In this document: positions 1 to 8,205 of the stretch, one piece after another
Layout of the letters: each line of letters begins with the position of its first letter
Numbering within the stretch: position 1 is the stretch's first letter
NCBI GenBank assembly: GCA_964354625.1
Contig: CAYHAK010000006.1
Span: forward strand, 1-52,821
DNA length: 52,821 bases
Direction: 5' to 3'
From: DATKKK01 sp964354625
GTDB taxonomy: Archaea > Thermoproteota > Bathyarchaeia > Bathyarchaeales > Bathycorpusculaceae
Translations under genes and position numbers: made by a program
Notes under the pieces: generated by a model
Database searches by the model: none
The model's input: only the letters and a program-made list of their open reading frames with translations
What the model was told of the DNA's origin: nothing

Positions 1-285
1 ATCGGCATATTCGACCTAGTCAGCATCACCGGCAAATACGGCAAAACATTCGGAACACCACCCGCAAGCTCACATGATCACGTGACTGGGGCGCTGCCCG
101 ATACGTATGCTCTACCTGGCTATGACCACGGTTTCGCTGTAAGCAGCAAGTCAGCTACCTTGACCTATACATTCACTGCTCCATCAGTCACCGTAACAGT
201 CGGCCTTCCAGGAGACTATCTCAACGGATACTACTATACAGCTGCAGGCGCACTTGAAGAGTTCCACATCACCATCGACCCGTAG
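1..285 (+). CDS. C-terminal end of a probable ABC substrate-binding protein (5' end outside window)
   Basis: The frame is open from the first base to a TAG stop at 283-285, so this is the last 94 residues of a gene that starts outside the window. The visible part is rich in Gly, Thr, Tyr and Pro with beta-strand-like alternation and no membrane segment, which fits an exported protein. No family motif is visible. The call rests on position: it lies directly upstream, on the same strand, of peptide-type ABC permease genes, where archaeal family-5 solute-binding proteins are usually encoded. It could be another secreted protein. Confidence 0.5.
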   Translation: MGIFDLVSITGKYGKTFGTPPASSHDHVTGALPDTYALPGYDHGFAVSSKSATLTYTFTAPSVTVTVGLPGDYLNGYYYTAAGALEEFHITIDP

Positions 286-310
286 ACATTGAAAAGCAAC
301 TACCATCATC

Positions 311-320
311 CTCTTTTTTT
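311..320 (+). terminator. Oligo-T termination signal
   Basis: A run of seven T residues lies about 28 bases after the stop of the partial upstream gene. Archaeal RNA polymerase commonly terminates at such T runs without a hairpin. It would separate the binding-protein gene from dppBC, which has its own TATA box. Confidence 0.45.
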
Positions 321-484
321 GTCGTATTTCCCGTGCAGTTCTAACAATCTATGCGTCTAACTCCTCCGAACACATCATAGTCAAAGGAAAAGCTTCATCC
401 GGAGAAACTTCACGCAACCCTTGGAAACGAGCATGCACATGCGCCAAAAGAAATGGGGGTTCTACTTTTTTCCACTGGTCAAAA

Positions 485-492
485 CTTATATA
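485..492 (+). promoter_or_regulatory. TATA box for dppBC
   Basis: CTTATATA preceded by an A-rich BRE-like stretch lies about 45 bases before the dppB start. Initiation about 25 bases downstream would leave a short leader holding the GGAGAGG Shine-Dalgarno sequence at 522-528. Confidence 0.55.
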
Positions 493-535
493 CTTCATGA
501 ACCAGTTCACTAACTTGAAATGGAGAGGATCATGA

Positions 536-1525
536 ATGGGATTGAGATCATACGTCCTTAAGAGAATAGCCTATATGCTGGTCTTGATCTGGGCAGTCAT
601 TACTGTAAACTTCATAATATTCTCTCTGTTGCCAGGAAACCCTCTCGAAGCCTACGTCAGCGGGATGAGAGGAATAATCACTCCCGAAAGGATGGCGCAA
701 CTCAGAGAAGCATTCGGGCTTAACAGACCCTTGCATGAACAATACATAAACACAATAGTGCGTATGGCAACCTTCAACTTCGGCCTATCCTCCCACAGCA
801 CGGCGCCAGTGTCAAGCGAGATAATGCGCAGACTTCCGAACACGCTTGTCCTGATGGGCCTGTCTACGGTCATCTCAATCATAGTAGGCACATTGCTTGG
901 AGTGCTCACGGCATACAAGCGCGGCGGGCTGTTCGACAGCACTATGGTGACAGCCTCGTTGCTGACATATTCAGTTCCGATATTCTTCATAGGATGGCTT
1001 CTGATTTACGTCTTCGCTGTACAGTTGAACTGGTTGCCCTCTGGTCTCCTTTCGCCTCAGGAATGGGCTCATGCACCTCCTTCAACCGTATTTGTTTTTC
1101 TAGCTGGAAGAATTCGCCACTTGTTCTTGCCAACTTTGGAGTTGGTCCTATTCAGCGTTGGAGGGTGGATTTTGTTGGCAAGAGCATGCGTTCTGGAAAC
1201 GATAACTGAAGACTATGTCCTAACGGCCAGAGCCAAGGGCTTGAAAGAGAGAGCAATCCTGTACAAGCATGTTCTAAAGAATGCATCTCTGCCAATAATA
1301 ACTAGCGTGGCACTGTCTTTCGCGTTCATGGTTAGCGGAGCAATAATAACGGAAACCCTTTTTTCGTACGATGGGATGGGTTTGCTGACTTTCCGGGCTT
1401 TGAATCCGCCAGACCTGCCAGTTCTGCAAGGAATATTCTTCATATTGGCATTGTGCGTGATCTTGGCGAACTTCATCGCAGATTTGCTTTACGGCATAGT
1501 CGATCCGAGAGTTAGATATGGGTGA
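536..1525 (+). CDS. dppB: Peptide-type ABC transporter permease, DppB/OppB family
   Basis: Encodes 329 residues, a normal length for DppB/OppB inner permeases. The protein would form half of the membrane channel for imported peptides or other small solutes. It has an N-terminal membrane segment (about residues 10-30), the typical 'LPGNP' extracytoplasmic turn, and about five further membrane helices. The cytoplasmic EAA-type coupling loop near residues 230-250 (around 'TARAKGLKERA') contacts the ATPases. The ATG at 536 is supported by a GGAGAGG Shine-Dalgarno sequence eight bases upstream. The stop codon abuts the dppC start, so the two permeases are co-translated. Substrate cannot be deduced; peptides are the family default. 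Confidence 0.93.
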   Translation: MGLRSYVLKRIAYMLVLIWAVITVNFIIFSLLPGNPLEAYVSGMRGIITPERMAQLREAFGLNRPLHEQYINTIVRMATFNFGLSSHSTAPVSSEIMRRLPNTLVLMGLSTVISIIVGTLLGVLTAYKRGGLFDSTMVTASLLTYSVPIFFIGWLLIYVFAVQLNWLPSGLLSPQEWAHAPPSTVFVFLAGRIRHLFLPTLELVLFSVGGWILLARACVLETITEDYVLTARAKGLKERAILYKHVLKNASLPIITSVALSFAFMVSGAIITETLFSYDGMGLLTFRALNPPDLPVLQGIFFILALCVILANFIADLLYGIVDPRVRYG

Positions 1526-3376
1526 GTGGATATGGCCTCAAGAAAAGCAAGCACGTCATTTGCATTACAGAGATTCCGAGGATTCTGGAAACAGTTCAGC
1601 AAAAGCAAACTCGGACTTGTTGGGCTGGCAATCCTAATATTCTTCATTCTTGTCGCAATCTTCGCTCCCGTTATCGCACAGTACGACCCAATCAGACCTA
1701 TGGCGGAAGTCGGGCAGTACCCGGCTTACGGGCCAGGCATTGGCCGCAAAATAGCTCAGCCCCTTTGCTACCCGGCATGGTACAAATACTTGCCATGGAT
1801 ACCTAACGGCAAAATTGAAATGACCGAGGAATTCTACAATCTGGTGATAGTTGTTCCGGAACTGCATCGAACGGAGCAGATCTTTGGACGCAAAGGCGAA
1901 TTGAACGCCACCAACAATGTCTTAATATTGACGCGAAGGGTATCTAATCTGACGGAGATAGTTGCTACCTTCCCTGACGGAACTTCAAGCGTAATCCCGG
2001 AAACTGACTATGTCGAGCCAGTCTCGGATCCAAGAACGGTAATAATGAACAATTTCTATCCCAACGGCACAAGCTTCAAAGTGCGCTACAATACTGGAGC
2101 TAGCATGACAGAGAATCTGTTAGTAGTCCAAGATGCACTTTTTTCCTCAAGCCCGAGCGTACAGGAATGGCAGGCTTCAACTGATCAAGAGACCACAATG
2201 GCTTACAATAGCGCAAGTGGGACCAGCAATGATGGATGCATGGAGTTCACATATTTGCCTACAGGCTCCCCGCAGGCAGCAGTGCTACTGAGCGTGTCAA
2301 GGCCATTCGCGTATCCCTATTGGGAGCCTCCGAGGCAAGTCTTCGGACACTTCTCCTACAAGCTTGAAGGAGCAGAAAGTATGACGATGACCATCTCGAT
2401 GATACGCGCAGATGAGCCCGACCCCTATGTTCTGGAGATTTACGACTTCGCTGCAACATCCACATGGAAGCATGAATACTTTGATTCTTTCAGTCCGGAA
2501 GTCAGACGGAACGTCGGGACAGAACGACCGTTAGACGCCATATTTGCCTATCCAGGGAACTACACTTTCACCATTCAGACAACACTCAAGAACCCAACCT
2601 CGGGGGCCAAGCTATACATGGACAACGTCCACGTAGTACTCTACGGAAACTCTTTCGGACTACTTGGAACAGACAATGGAGTAAACGCGTACCCTCTTGA
2701 CATATTCTCGACACTTGTACACGGAACCAGAATCTCGCTGGCTGTAGGTGTTTTCTCAGCACTATTCTCAACGTTGATCGGCCTGTTTCTGGGGCTAGTC
2801 TCCGGTTACCTCGGTGGGATCGCTGATGAGGGCATAATGCGGTTCGCTGATTTGCTGCTAGTCCTTCCAACGTTGCCTCTGTTCATAGTGCTAATCATCG
2901 CCCTAAGGTCAATCGGAACATACGTCAGCATAACCAACATCATCGTAATCCTGACACTGTTTGGCTGGATGGGCTTTGCACGGTCCGTCAGGTCTATGGT
3001 AATAAGCCTGAGGGAAAGAGCATTCGTAGAAGCTGCCAAGGCATCCGGCGCCGGAACCATGCACATAATCAACAGGCACATTCTTCCGAACGTCTTTGCC
3101 CTCGTCTACATAACTCTGGCAACTGCTGTGCCCGGCGCTATCATTACAGAAGCATCTCTCAGCTGGTTAGGCCTTGGAGATCCATTGACGGCGTCTTGGG
3201 GAAAAATCCTGTACGACTTCCAGTCCGCAGGCATCGCCCTAACAAAGGGTCTTGCTGACTACTGGTTCTGGGTGTTTCCAGCCTGCATATCAATTGCTCT
3301 GCTGGCAACAGCGTTCATACTGATAGGCTACGCTCTCGACGAGATACTGAACCCCCGCCTGAGAGAGAGACGCTAG
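1526..3376 (+). CDS. dppC: ABC transporter permease DppC with large extracytoplasmic insertion
   Basis: Encodes 616 residues against about 300 for normal DppC/OppC. Residues 29-51 form the first membrane helix, as in the family. The usual short loop before the conserved 'LLGTDN' segment (about residue 378) is expanded by roughly 310 residues with no hydrophobic helix, which must lie outside the cell. It is rich in aromatic and acidic residues and NxS/T sites and looks like one or two beta domains. From about residue 385 the normal permease core resumes, with an EAA loop around 'AAKASGAGTMHIINRHILPN'. Translation starts at GTG 1526, directly after the dppB stop, or at the in-frame ATG two codons later. 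The insertion could act as a built-in substrate-capture or docking domain. Confidence 0.88.
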   Translation: MDMASRKASTSFALQRFRGFWKQFSKSKLGLVGLAILIFFILVAIFAPVIAQYDPIRPMAEVGQYPAYGPGIGRKIAQPLCYPAWYKYLPWIPNGKIEMTEEFYNLVIVVPELHRTEQIFGRKGELNATNNVLILTRRVSNLTEIVATFPDGTSSVIPETDYVEPVSDPRTVIMNNFYPNGTSFKVRYNTGASMTENLLVVQDALFSSSPSVQEWQASTDQETTMAYNSASGTSNDGCMEFTYLPTGSPQAAVLLSVSRPFAYPYWEPPRQVFGHFSYKLEGAESMTMTISMIRADEPDPYVLEIYDFAATSTWKHEYFDSFSPEVRRNVGTERPLDAIFAYPGNYTFTIQTTLKNPTSGAKLYMDNVHVVLYGNSFGLLGTDNGVNAYPLDIFSTLVHGTRISLAVGVFSALFSTLIGLFLGLVSGYLGGIADEGIMRFADLLLVLPTLPLFIVLIIALRSIGTYVSITNIIVILTLFGWMGFARSVRSMVISLRERAFVEAAKASGAGTMHIINRHILPNVFALVYITLATAVPGAIITEASLSWLGLGDPLTASWGKILYDFQSAGIALTKGLADYWFWVFPACISIALLATAFILIGYALDEILNPRLRERR

Positions 3377-3388
3377 AAGCAGAGGAAC

Positions 3389-3784
3389 CTAAGCGACGTT
3401 CCGCAACTCCCAAACTTTTTCCGCAACAAACACACGAAAGGCTCTCTCAACCTTCTCAAAAGTTTCGTCAGACTTGAGACCCTTCGATGCAAACAGGCCG
3501 CCTCCCAGTAGGGTCGTAAGCGTGCCGAAGATCATGAAATTTCTGGAGCGAGTTGTGGCTGAGAGTTTTACTGAGAAATCCTCAGAGTTTCCGGTGATGG
3601 TGACTTGGATTCTTTCGAGTATTTTGTGATGCGTTTTTGGTTTGACGAGGATCTGAAACTTTTCATCTGACTTGCTGGCATAGACTGTGAAGCCTTTCTT
3701 TGTGAAGTATTCCTGAACAGAAGCGCTCAGTTTCGCCAAGTCAACATGCATGTCTTTCCATCTTGTCTCCAACTCGACCGCCAT
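3389..3784 (-). CDS. Hypothetical protein with one membrane segment
   Basis: Encodes 131 residues on the strand opposite to the transporter genes. The first about 95 residues are soluble and charged, with an alternating strand pattern. A glycine-rich hydrophobic stretch near residues 88-105 ('MIFGTLTTLLGGGLFASKG') may be a membrane anchor or hairpin, and an amphipathic helix follows. I do not recognise the family. The gene is convergent with dppC (12-base gap) and divergent from dppD. It therefore splits the transporter locus into dppBC and dppDF units. A TATA-like element (reverse TTATATC, 3804-3810) lies about 20 bases before its ATG, so the transcript is probably nearly leaderless. Confidence 0.72.
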   Translation of the reverse strand: MAVELETRWKDMHVDLAKLSASVQEYFTKKGFTVYASKSDEKFQILVKPKTHHKILERIQVTITGNSEDFSVKLSATTRSRNFMIFGTLTTLLGGGLFASKGLKSDETFEKVERAFRVFVAEKVWELRNVA

Positions 3785-3803
3785 TGAGGCAGATTGAGAA
3801 CCC

Positions 3804-3830
3804 GATATAAAAGTCTTAAAGCTTATATAA
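3804..3830. promoter_or_regulatory. Divergent TATA elements between the 131-residue gene and dppD
   Basis: GCTTATATAA at 3821-3830 points towards dppD, about 40 bases before its ATG. GATATAA at 3804-3810, read on the minus strand, serves the 131-residue gene. The 85-base gap is very AT rich compared with the flanking genes. Confidence 0.5.
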
Positions 3831-3869
3831 AACGTTCCTGTACTCTTGAGATCATAATGGTAGATTCAC

Positions 3870-4829
3870 ATGCCACTTATTGAAGTCCAAAACCTTACGA
3901 CCCACTATTCAACACAGAGAGGCCCAGTTCATGCCGTCGAAAACATAAGTTTCTCGTTAGAAGAAGGCGAGGCTATGGGACTCGCAGGTGAATCAGGATG
4001 CGGAAAAACAACAGCAGCATTGTCCCTTCTCAGAATACTCCCCTTCAATGGCAAGATATTGCACGGCAAGATACTCTTCAAAGGACGAGACCTCGTCACC
4101 ATGTCAGAGAACGATCTACGGAGCCAGATTAGATGGAAGGGGGTTTCTCTCGTATTTCAGGGTGCAATGAACGCCTTGAACCCTGTTTACAAGGTGGAAG
4201 ACCAGATCATAGAGGCGATCAAGGTTCATGAACCCCACGTTAAGAAGAAGGAGGCAAAGAAGAGAGTAGCCCAGCTGTTTGAACTCGTGGGTCTAAACCC
4301 CTCAAGGGCCTCAAACTATCCTCACGAATTCAGTGGGGGAATGCGACAAAGAGCAATGATAGCCATGGCCCTAGCGTGTAACCCCTCAGTTCTGATAGCC
4401 GACGAACCTGGCACAGCCTTGGACGTAATAGTGCAGGCTCAAGTCCTGAAACTCATGAGCGAGCTAAGAAAAAGGCTCAACTTGGCGATAGTAATGATTT
4501 CGCATGATCTCTCAATAATCTCAGAGACCTGCGACAAGCTAGCCATAATGTATGCCGGGAAAATCGTTGAGCTCGGAGACATCTACTCCATGTTCAAGGA
4601 GTCACTTCACCCCTACACCCAAGGGCTAATAGATGCCTTTCCGAACATAAAGGAGGAAAGAAGGAAGATGTACTCTATTCCAGGATCACCCCCTAACCTT
4701 CTGAAGCCACCCACAGGATGCAGGTTCCATCCGAGATGCAAATACGCTATGGACATATGTAAGAAGGAAGAGCCTCAAGTCAGAGAGGCAAGCAAGAACC
4801 ACTATGTAGCGTGCTTCCTATACAATTAG
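3870..4829 (+). CDS. dppD: Peptide-type ABC transporter ATPase, DppD/OppD family
   Basis: Encodes 319 residues and energises the DppBC channel. Walker A is GESGCGKTT (residues 40-48), the signature is 'FSGGMRQRAM', Walker B is 'VLIADEPGTALD', and the switch histidine is in 'ISHDLS'. The C-terminal oligopeptide-type extension carries the cysteine set in 'GCRFHPRCKYAMDIC' that is characteristic of OppD/DppD proteins and may bind a metal or Fe-S centre. No clear Shine-Dalgarno sequence precedes the ATG at 3870, and the short distance from the TATA box suggests a brief leader. dppF follows 12 bases after the stop. Confidence 0.93.
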   Translation: MPLIEVQNLTTHYSTQRGPVHAVENISFSLEEGEAMGLAGESGCGKTTAALSLLRILPFNGKILHGKILFKGRDLVTMSENDLRSQIRWKGVSLVFQGAMNALNPVYKVEDQIIEAIKVHEPHVKKKEAKKRVAQLFELVGLNPSRASNYPHEFSGGMRQRAMIAMALACNPSVLIADEPGTALDVIVQAQVLKLMSELRKRLNLAIVMISHDLSIISETCDKLAIMYAGKIVELGDIYSMFKESLHPYTQGLIDAFPNIKEERRKMYSIPGSPPNLLKPPTGCRFHPRCKYAMDICKKEEPQVREASKNHYVACFLYN

Positions 4830-4841
4830 GAGTTGTCGTAT

Positions 4842-5852
4842 ATGAGTGAAACGGTACTTAAGGTTGAAAGCATCAAGAAGTGGTTCCCCGTCAGAATGGG
4901 CTTCGCCACGTCACTGCTGTCGAGAAGACAGTTGTATGTCAAAGCAATAGACGGCGTGAGCTTCGAGATCAAGAAAGGTGAGATCTTCGGCCTAGCCGGA
5001 GAGAGTGGCAGCGGCAAAACCACGACAGGAAGAGTGATTCTTCGCCTCATTGAACCGACGGCTGGAAAGATCACATTCAGCGGCAATGACATAACGCACA
5101 TGGACGAGGACCAGATGAAGCCCTTGCGGCGTAGAATGCAGATAGTTTTCCAGGACCCGTATGAATCGCTGAACCCGCGAATGACCGTGGGTGACATAAT
5201 CGCAGAACCGTTACACGTGCTTCATGCAGCCGCCAGCCAAAAGGAATTGGAGGAAAGGGTAAAGCAGGTTCTTGAAGATGCGGAATTGTCTCCGCCGGAG
5301 GAGTTCATTTTCAGGTATCCTCATGAGCTGAGCGGTGGGCAGAGGCAGAGAGTGGCCACGGCTAGAGCTTTCGTTCTCCGACCCGAGTTCGTGGTGGCTG
5401 ATGAGCCAGTCTCGATGCTTGACGTTTCGACGAGGGCTGAGATCCTCAAGCTTATGGTTTCGTTCGTTGAGAAGTACAACACATCATTCCTTTACATCAC
5501 GCACGACTTGGCCTTGTCCAGGCACATGTGCGACCGAATAGGCATAATGTACTTGGGCAAGATCATGGAGCTAGGCACTACTGACCAGGTCATAAGCGAG
5601 ACAATGCATCCCTACACCAAAGCCTTGATTGCGGCAGTGCCTGTGCCTGACCCTACAAGCAGGCGTATCGAGGTCGTAATAAAGGGCGAGATACCAAGCC
5701 CAGTCAACCCGCCATCCGGGTGCAGGTTCCACACAAGATGCCCATCTTACATAGGCGACATCTGCCGCCAGAAGGAGCCTCCACTTGTCGACATTGGCCA
5801 AGGGCACCTAGTCGCGTGCCACCTGTACGACGACAAAATCGCGAAGGCTTGA
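4842..5852 (+). CDS. dppF: Peptide-type ABC transporter ATPase, DppF/OppF family
   Basis: Encodes 336 residues, the second ATPase of the heterodimer with DppD. It contains Walker A 'GESGSGKTT', the signature 'LSGGQRQRVA', Walker B 'FVVADEPVSMLD', the switch 'THDLALS', and a C-terminal oligopeptide extension with 'GCRFHTRCPSYIGDIC'. I chose ATG 4842 because AGGAG at 4828-4832 lies nine bases upstream. An in-frame TTG at 4833 would add three residues but sits on the Shine-Dalgarno. The last base of the stop (5852) abuts the stop codon of the convergent gene at 5853, so no intergenic DNA is left for termination. Confidence 0.93.
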   Translation: MSETVLKVESIKKWFPVRMGFATSLLSRRQLYVKAIDGVSFEIKKGEIFGLAGESGSGKTTTGRVILRLIEPTAGKITFSGNDITHMDEDQMKPLRRRMQIVFQDPYESLNPRMTVGDIIAEPLHVLHAAASQKELEERVKQVLEDAELSPPEEFIFRYPHELSGGQRQRVATARAFVLRPEFVVADEPVSMLDVSTRAEILKLMVSFVEKYNTSFLYITHDLALSRHMCDRIGIMYLGKIMELGTTDQVISETMHPYTKALIAAVPVPDPTSRRIEVVIKGEIPSPVNPPSGCRFHTRCPSYIGDICRQKEPPLVDIGQGHLVACHLYDDKIAKA

Positions 5853-7139
5853 TTAAGAAGTCTCTGCGCAAACGCGCCTTCGCAATCTTTTCTTACTTAA
5901 AAAGATTCGAACAGCCGAGACCATCAGGACTACAATTAGGAAGGGCCACCCCGGCTCTGGTATTGTGTGAGTCCCGTTTATCTGGATGATCTTGGTTTCG
6001 TTGATTCCGTGAGTATAATTCAGGTAGAAATATGTGTACTCTGCGTCATTGTTGATGAGTGGCGTCTCGCTTGCGAAGTTGATGAAAACTTGCCATTCAG
6101 ATAGGCTGCCAACCCACATTAGCTGTCTCGACACTGCTACTCTGCAAAAGCATGTGAAATTCGAGCCAGTCACATTGAACTGCAGGTGGGGAATGCTGTT
6201 ATTGTTGAACCGGAAGCCTACAATCTCGGTGGAGTTGCTCGCGATCCACACATAATAGTCGCTGCCCCACTTTCCAGCCCAAAACATGCGAATCTCTCCC
6301 ATGAACGGATAATTGTCGAGAGCGGCAGCTGGATTGGGATAGGGCCTGTCGCCTATCCCGTCGCTCCCAGTCAGATTCTGATTCAGGCCGTTGAACGAGT
6401 CTCCGCCTGAATAATCGCTCCAGTAGTTTCCTCCCGACGGATATCCGTTGTCCCACTTGCTACTACCTACGCCGGGGCCTGCGGTCTGTTGTGGATTGCC
6501 CACAAAATTGTTGTGATAAATTACATTTCGGCCACTGTTTTCCTCGGCTTGGATTCCAATCGAGTTGCCAGAAACGAGATTGTCCCGTATTAGATTATTG
6601 TCGTTGTCCATCTCCAGTCTTATCCCATATCCCATACCTGGTATCCCGTGTTCTGTGTTTTGTATTATTGTGTTTCTCTCGATCCTACAGCTGTTTGAAC
6701 GGAGCAGCCGTATGCCTGTGCCTGAATCCTTTATTATGCAACCCGATACTTCTGCGTTTTGCACGATCGCCAATTGCACTCCAAAGGAGCCGGAACCTAT
6801 GGTGGTGTTCTGAACCGTTAGGTTCATAATCCTAACGTTGCTCGTGATCACATTGAGTATAAAGGCAGCGTCGTCAGTGCGTTCACCGTCAATGATTGTT
6901 CCTTCTGGGCTTTCGCCGAGAAGTGTAACTGTTTTGTTTACGATAATGAGTGATTGTGTGTACGTGCCATTCTTCATGAAAATCGTGTCTCCCTCATCAG
7001 CGTTATTGATGGCCTCCTGTATGGACTGTGTGGGGTTAATAGTGTGCGGGTTGGATGCTGACGCGGGAAAGGCAAAACACGCTAGGCTGAAGGCAAACAG
7101 ACTCAAAATCAGCAGGAAGGCAGCTTTTCTGAGAATCAT
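5853..7139 (-). CDS. Secreted NosD-like parallel beta-helix protein with C-terminal membrane anchor
   Basis: Encodes 428 residues from the ATG at 7139, which has AAAGGAG eight bases upstream; an earlier in-frame start would add 19 residues ahead of the signal peptide. The signal peptide is about residues 1-28 (hydrophobic core 'AAFLLILSLFAFSLACFAF', then 'PASAS'). Residues about 35-230 show the right-handed beta-helix pattern of the NosD/PbH1 family, with repeated N-x-I/N-x-N turns ('IIKDSG', 'NTIIQN', 'DNLVSGN', 'HNNFVGN') and the 'SGGNYWSDYSGGD' terminal module common in archaeal surface NosD proteins. A second beta domain follows. The C-terminus is 'HTIPEPGWPFLIVVLMVSAV' plus a basic tail, a tripartite pattern like sortase-type sorting signals. 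It is probably a surface carbohydrate-binding or carbohydrate-modifying protein. Confidence 0.82.
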   Translation of the reverse strand: MILRKAAFLLILSLFAFSLACFAFPASASNPHTINPTQSIQEAINNADEGDTIFMKNGTYTQSLIIVNKTVTLLGESPEGTIIDGERTDDAAFILNVITSNVRIMNLTVQNTTIGSGSFGVQLAIVQNAEVSGCIIKDSGTGIRLLRSNSCRIERNTIIQNTEHGIPGMGYGIRLEMDNDNNLIRDNLVSGNSIGIQAEENSGRNVIYHNNFVGNPQQTAGPGVGSSKWDNGYPSGGNYWSDYSGGDSFNGLNQNLTGSDGIGDRPYPNPAAALDNYPFMGEIRMFWAGKWGSDYYVWIASNSTEIVGFRFNNNSIPHLQFNVTGSNFTCFCRVAVSRQLMWVGSLSEWQVFINFASETPLINNDAEYTYFYLNYTHGINETKIIQINGTHTIPEPGWPFLIVVLMVSAVRIFLSKKRLRRRVCAETS

Positions 7140-7218
7140 TACGTTGACTCCTTTCAGGAATCTTTGTTGATTCAGTCTAATAACGATTTGGCCCAAAGGC
7201 TTTAGCTTACGTTACTCC

Positions 7219-7917
7219 TTACTCGACAGGCTTGGCGTGGGTCTTTCGCGGCTTGGTCAGTCCAGCCAATACAGCTATCGAGCTTCCAACTGCCAGCATT
7301 GCCGCCCCTGGGGGAAGCAAGCACGGATAGTCAGATACTGTCGTTACGCTGTACTTGTATAGCGTGAGTTGGGTTGGAGGAATAGGAGGACCCAAAAGAC
7401 TGACTGTCGCATTATACGTTCCATCCATGTTTGCTATCCCGCCTATTTCACTCTCGAAAAGGTACTCACTCGTGAAGTTGCTGTTTCCCGACACCCATGT
7501 TCTGTTGAATGTTCTTAGAGTCAATCCGTCGCTCTTTTGGTTGACTTTCACGAAGTATAGTGAGAGGTCTTCTGTGTTTGGCACGAGGCGATATTCTGCT
7601 TCCAGCTTCGTGAGATGACCGTTCGGAGCTATGATAGTAATGTTGACGGCAACGAGGCTAACATATTGGCCGCCCTCTTTGAACTCGTCGGAAACGTCAG
7701 CGTACAAGAACCAACCCTTTCCAACTCCTACGCCAACCAGCAGCTTTTGGCCTTTTGAGTATTCGAGAACGAACGAGGTCTTGTTTATATCTGACCGGGC
7801 GTTTTCAAGCAGGGTTGTGACTTCGCGAGAAGCGTTGCCGAAGTATATTAGAGGGATTCCAATGCAAGCTATGACCACTCCAACGATAAGCCAATTCCTT
7901 CTCACAATTGACACCAC
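7219..7917 (-). CDS. Hypothetical membrane-anchored extracytoplasmic protein
   Basis: Encodes 232 residues. An N-terminal hydrophobic segment (residues 8-25, 'WLIVGVVIACIGIPLIYFG') and a C-terminal one (about residues 200-220) with a basic tail bracket an outside domain of about 170 residues rich in beta strands and NxS/T sequons. This is the usual form of small archaeal surface proteins. The start is GTG 7917 or GTG 7914; no strong Shine-Dalgarno is visible. It lies 79 bases upstream of the NosD-like gene on the same strand and may share its transcript. No family recognised. Confidence 0.72.
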   Translation of the reverse strand: MVSIVRRNWLIVGVVIACIGIPLIYFGNASREVTTLLENARSDINKTSFVLEYSKGQKLLVGVGVGKGWFLYADVSDEFKEGGQYVSLVAVNITIIAPNGHLTKLEAEYRLVPNTEDLSLYFVKVNQKSDGLTLRTFNRTWVSGNSNFTSEYLFESEIGGIANMDGTYNATVSLLGPPIPPTQLTLYKYSVTTVSDYPCLLPPGAAMLAVGSSIAVLAGLTKPRKTHAKPVE

Positions 7918-8154
7918 TGTGCGCGCCAGATCATTCAGGGAAAGTAGACGCTGTCCGTTCGTAATTAAGTTTTCGACTTCTGGTGTGTGCGTGCCTTCAA
8001 TGTCGTGTCATAATGAAGACGTTAAATGCTTCCGCCTGGGGGTTAGCGCACGGTTGGCCATCACGCCTGTGCTTCCTTGATGTCAACTTGGCGCATGGAT
8101 GTTCATCATCTGATACACTGGTGAAACAACAGCATAGAACTTAATTCCAAAAAC

Positions 8155-8200
8155 CTTAAAAGACTTCCAACAGACAATAATACTGCTGAGGGAGAAGGGG
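8155..8200 (+). promoter_or_regulatory. TATA-like element and Shine-Dalgarno for the giant repeat protein
   Basis: CTTAAAAG at 8155-8162 is a plausible TATA box. An unusually long purine block (GAGGGAGAAGGGG, 8188-8200) precedes the start and would give strong ribosome binding. The rest of the 7918-8205 gap shows nothing else I can name. Confidence 0.45.
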
Positions 8201-8205
8201 AATCT

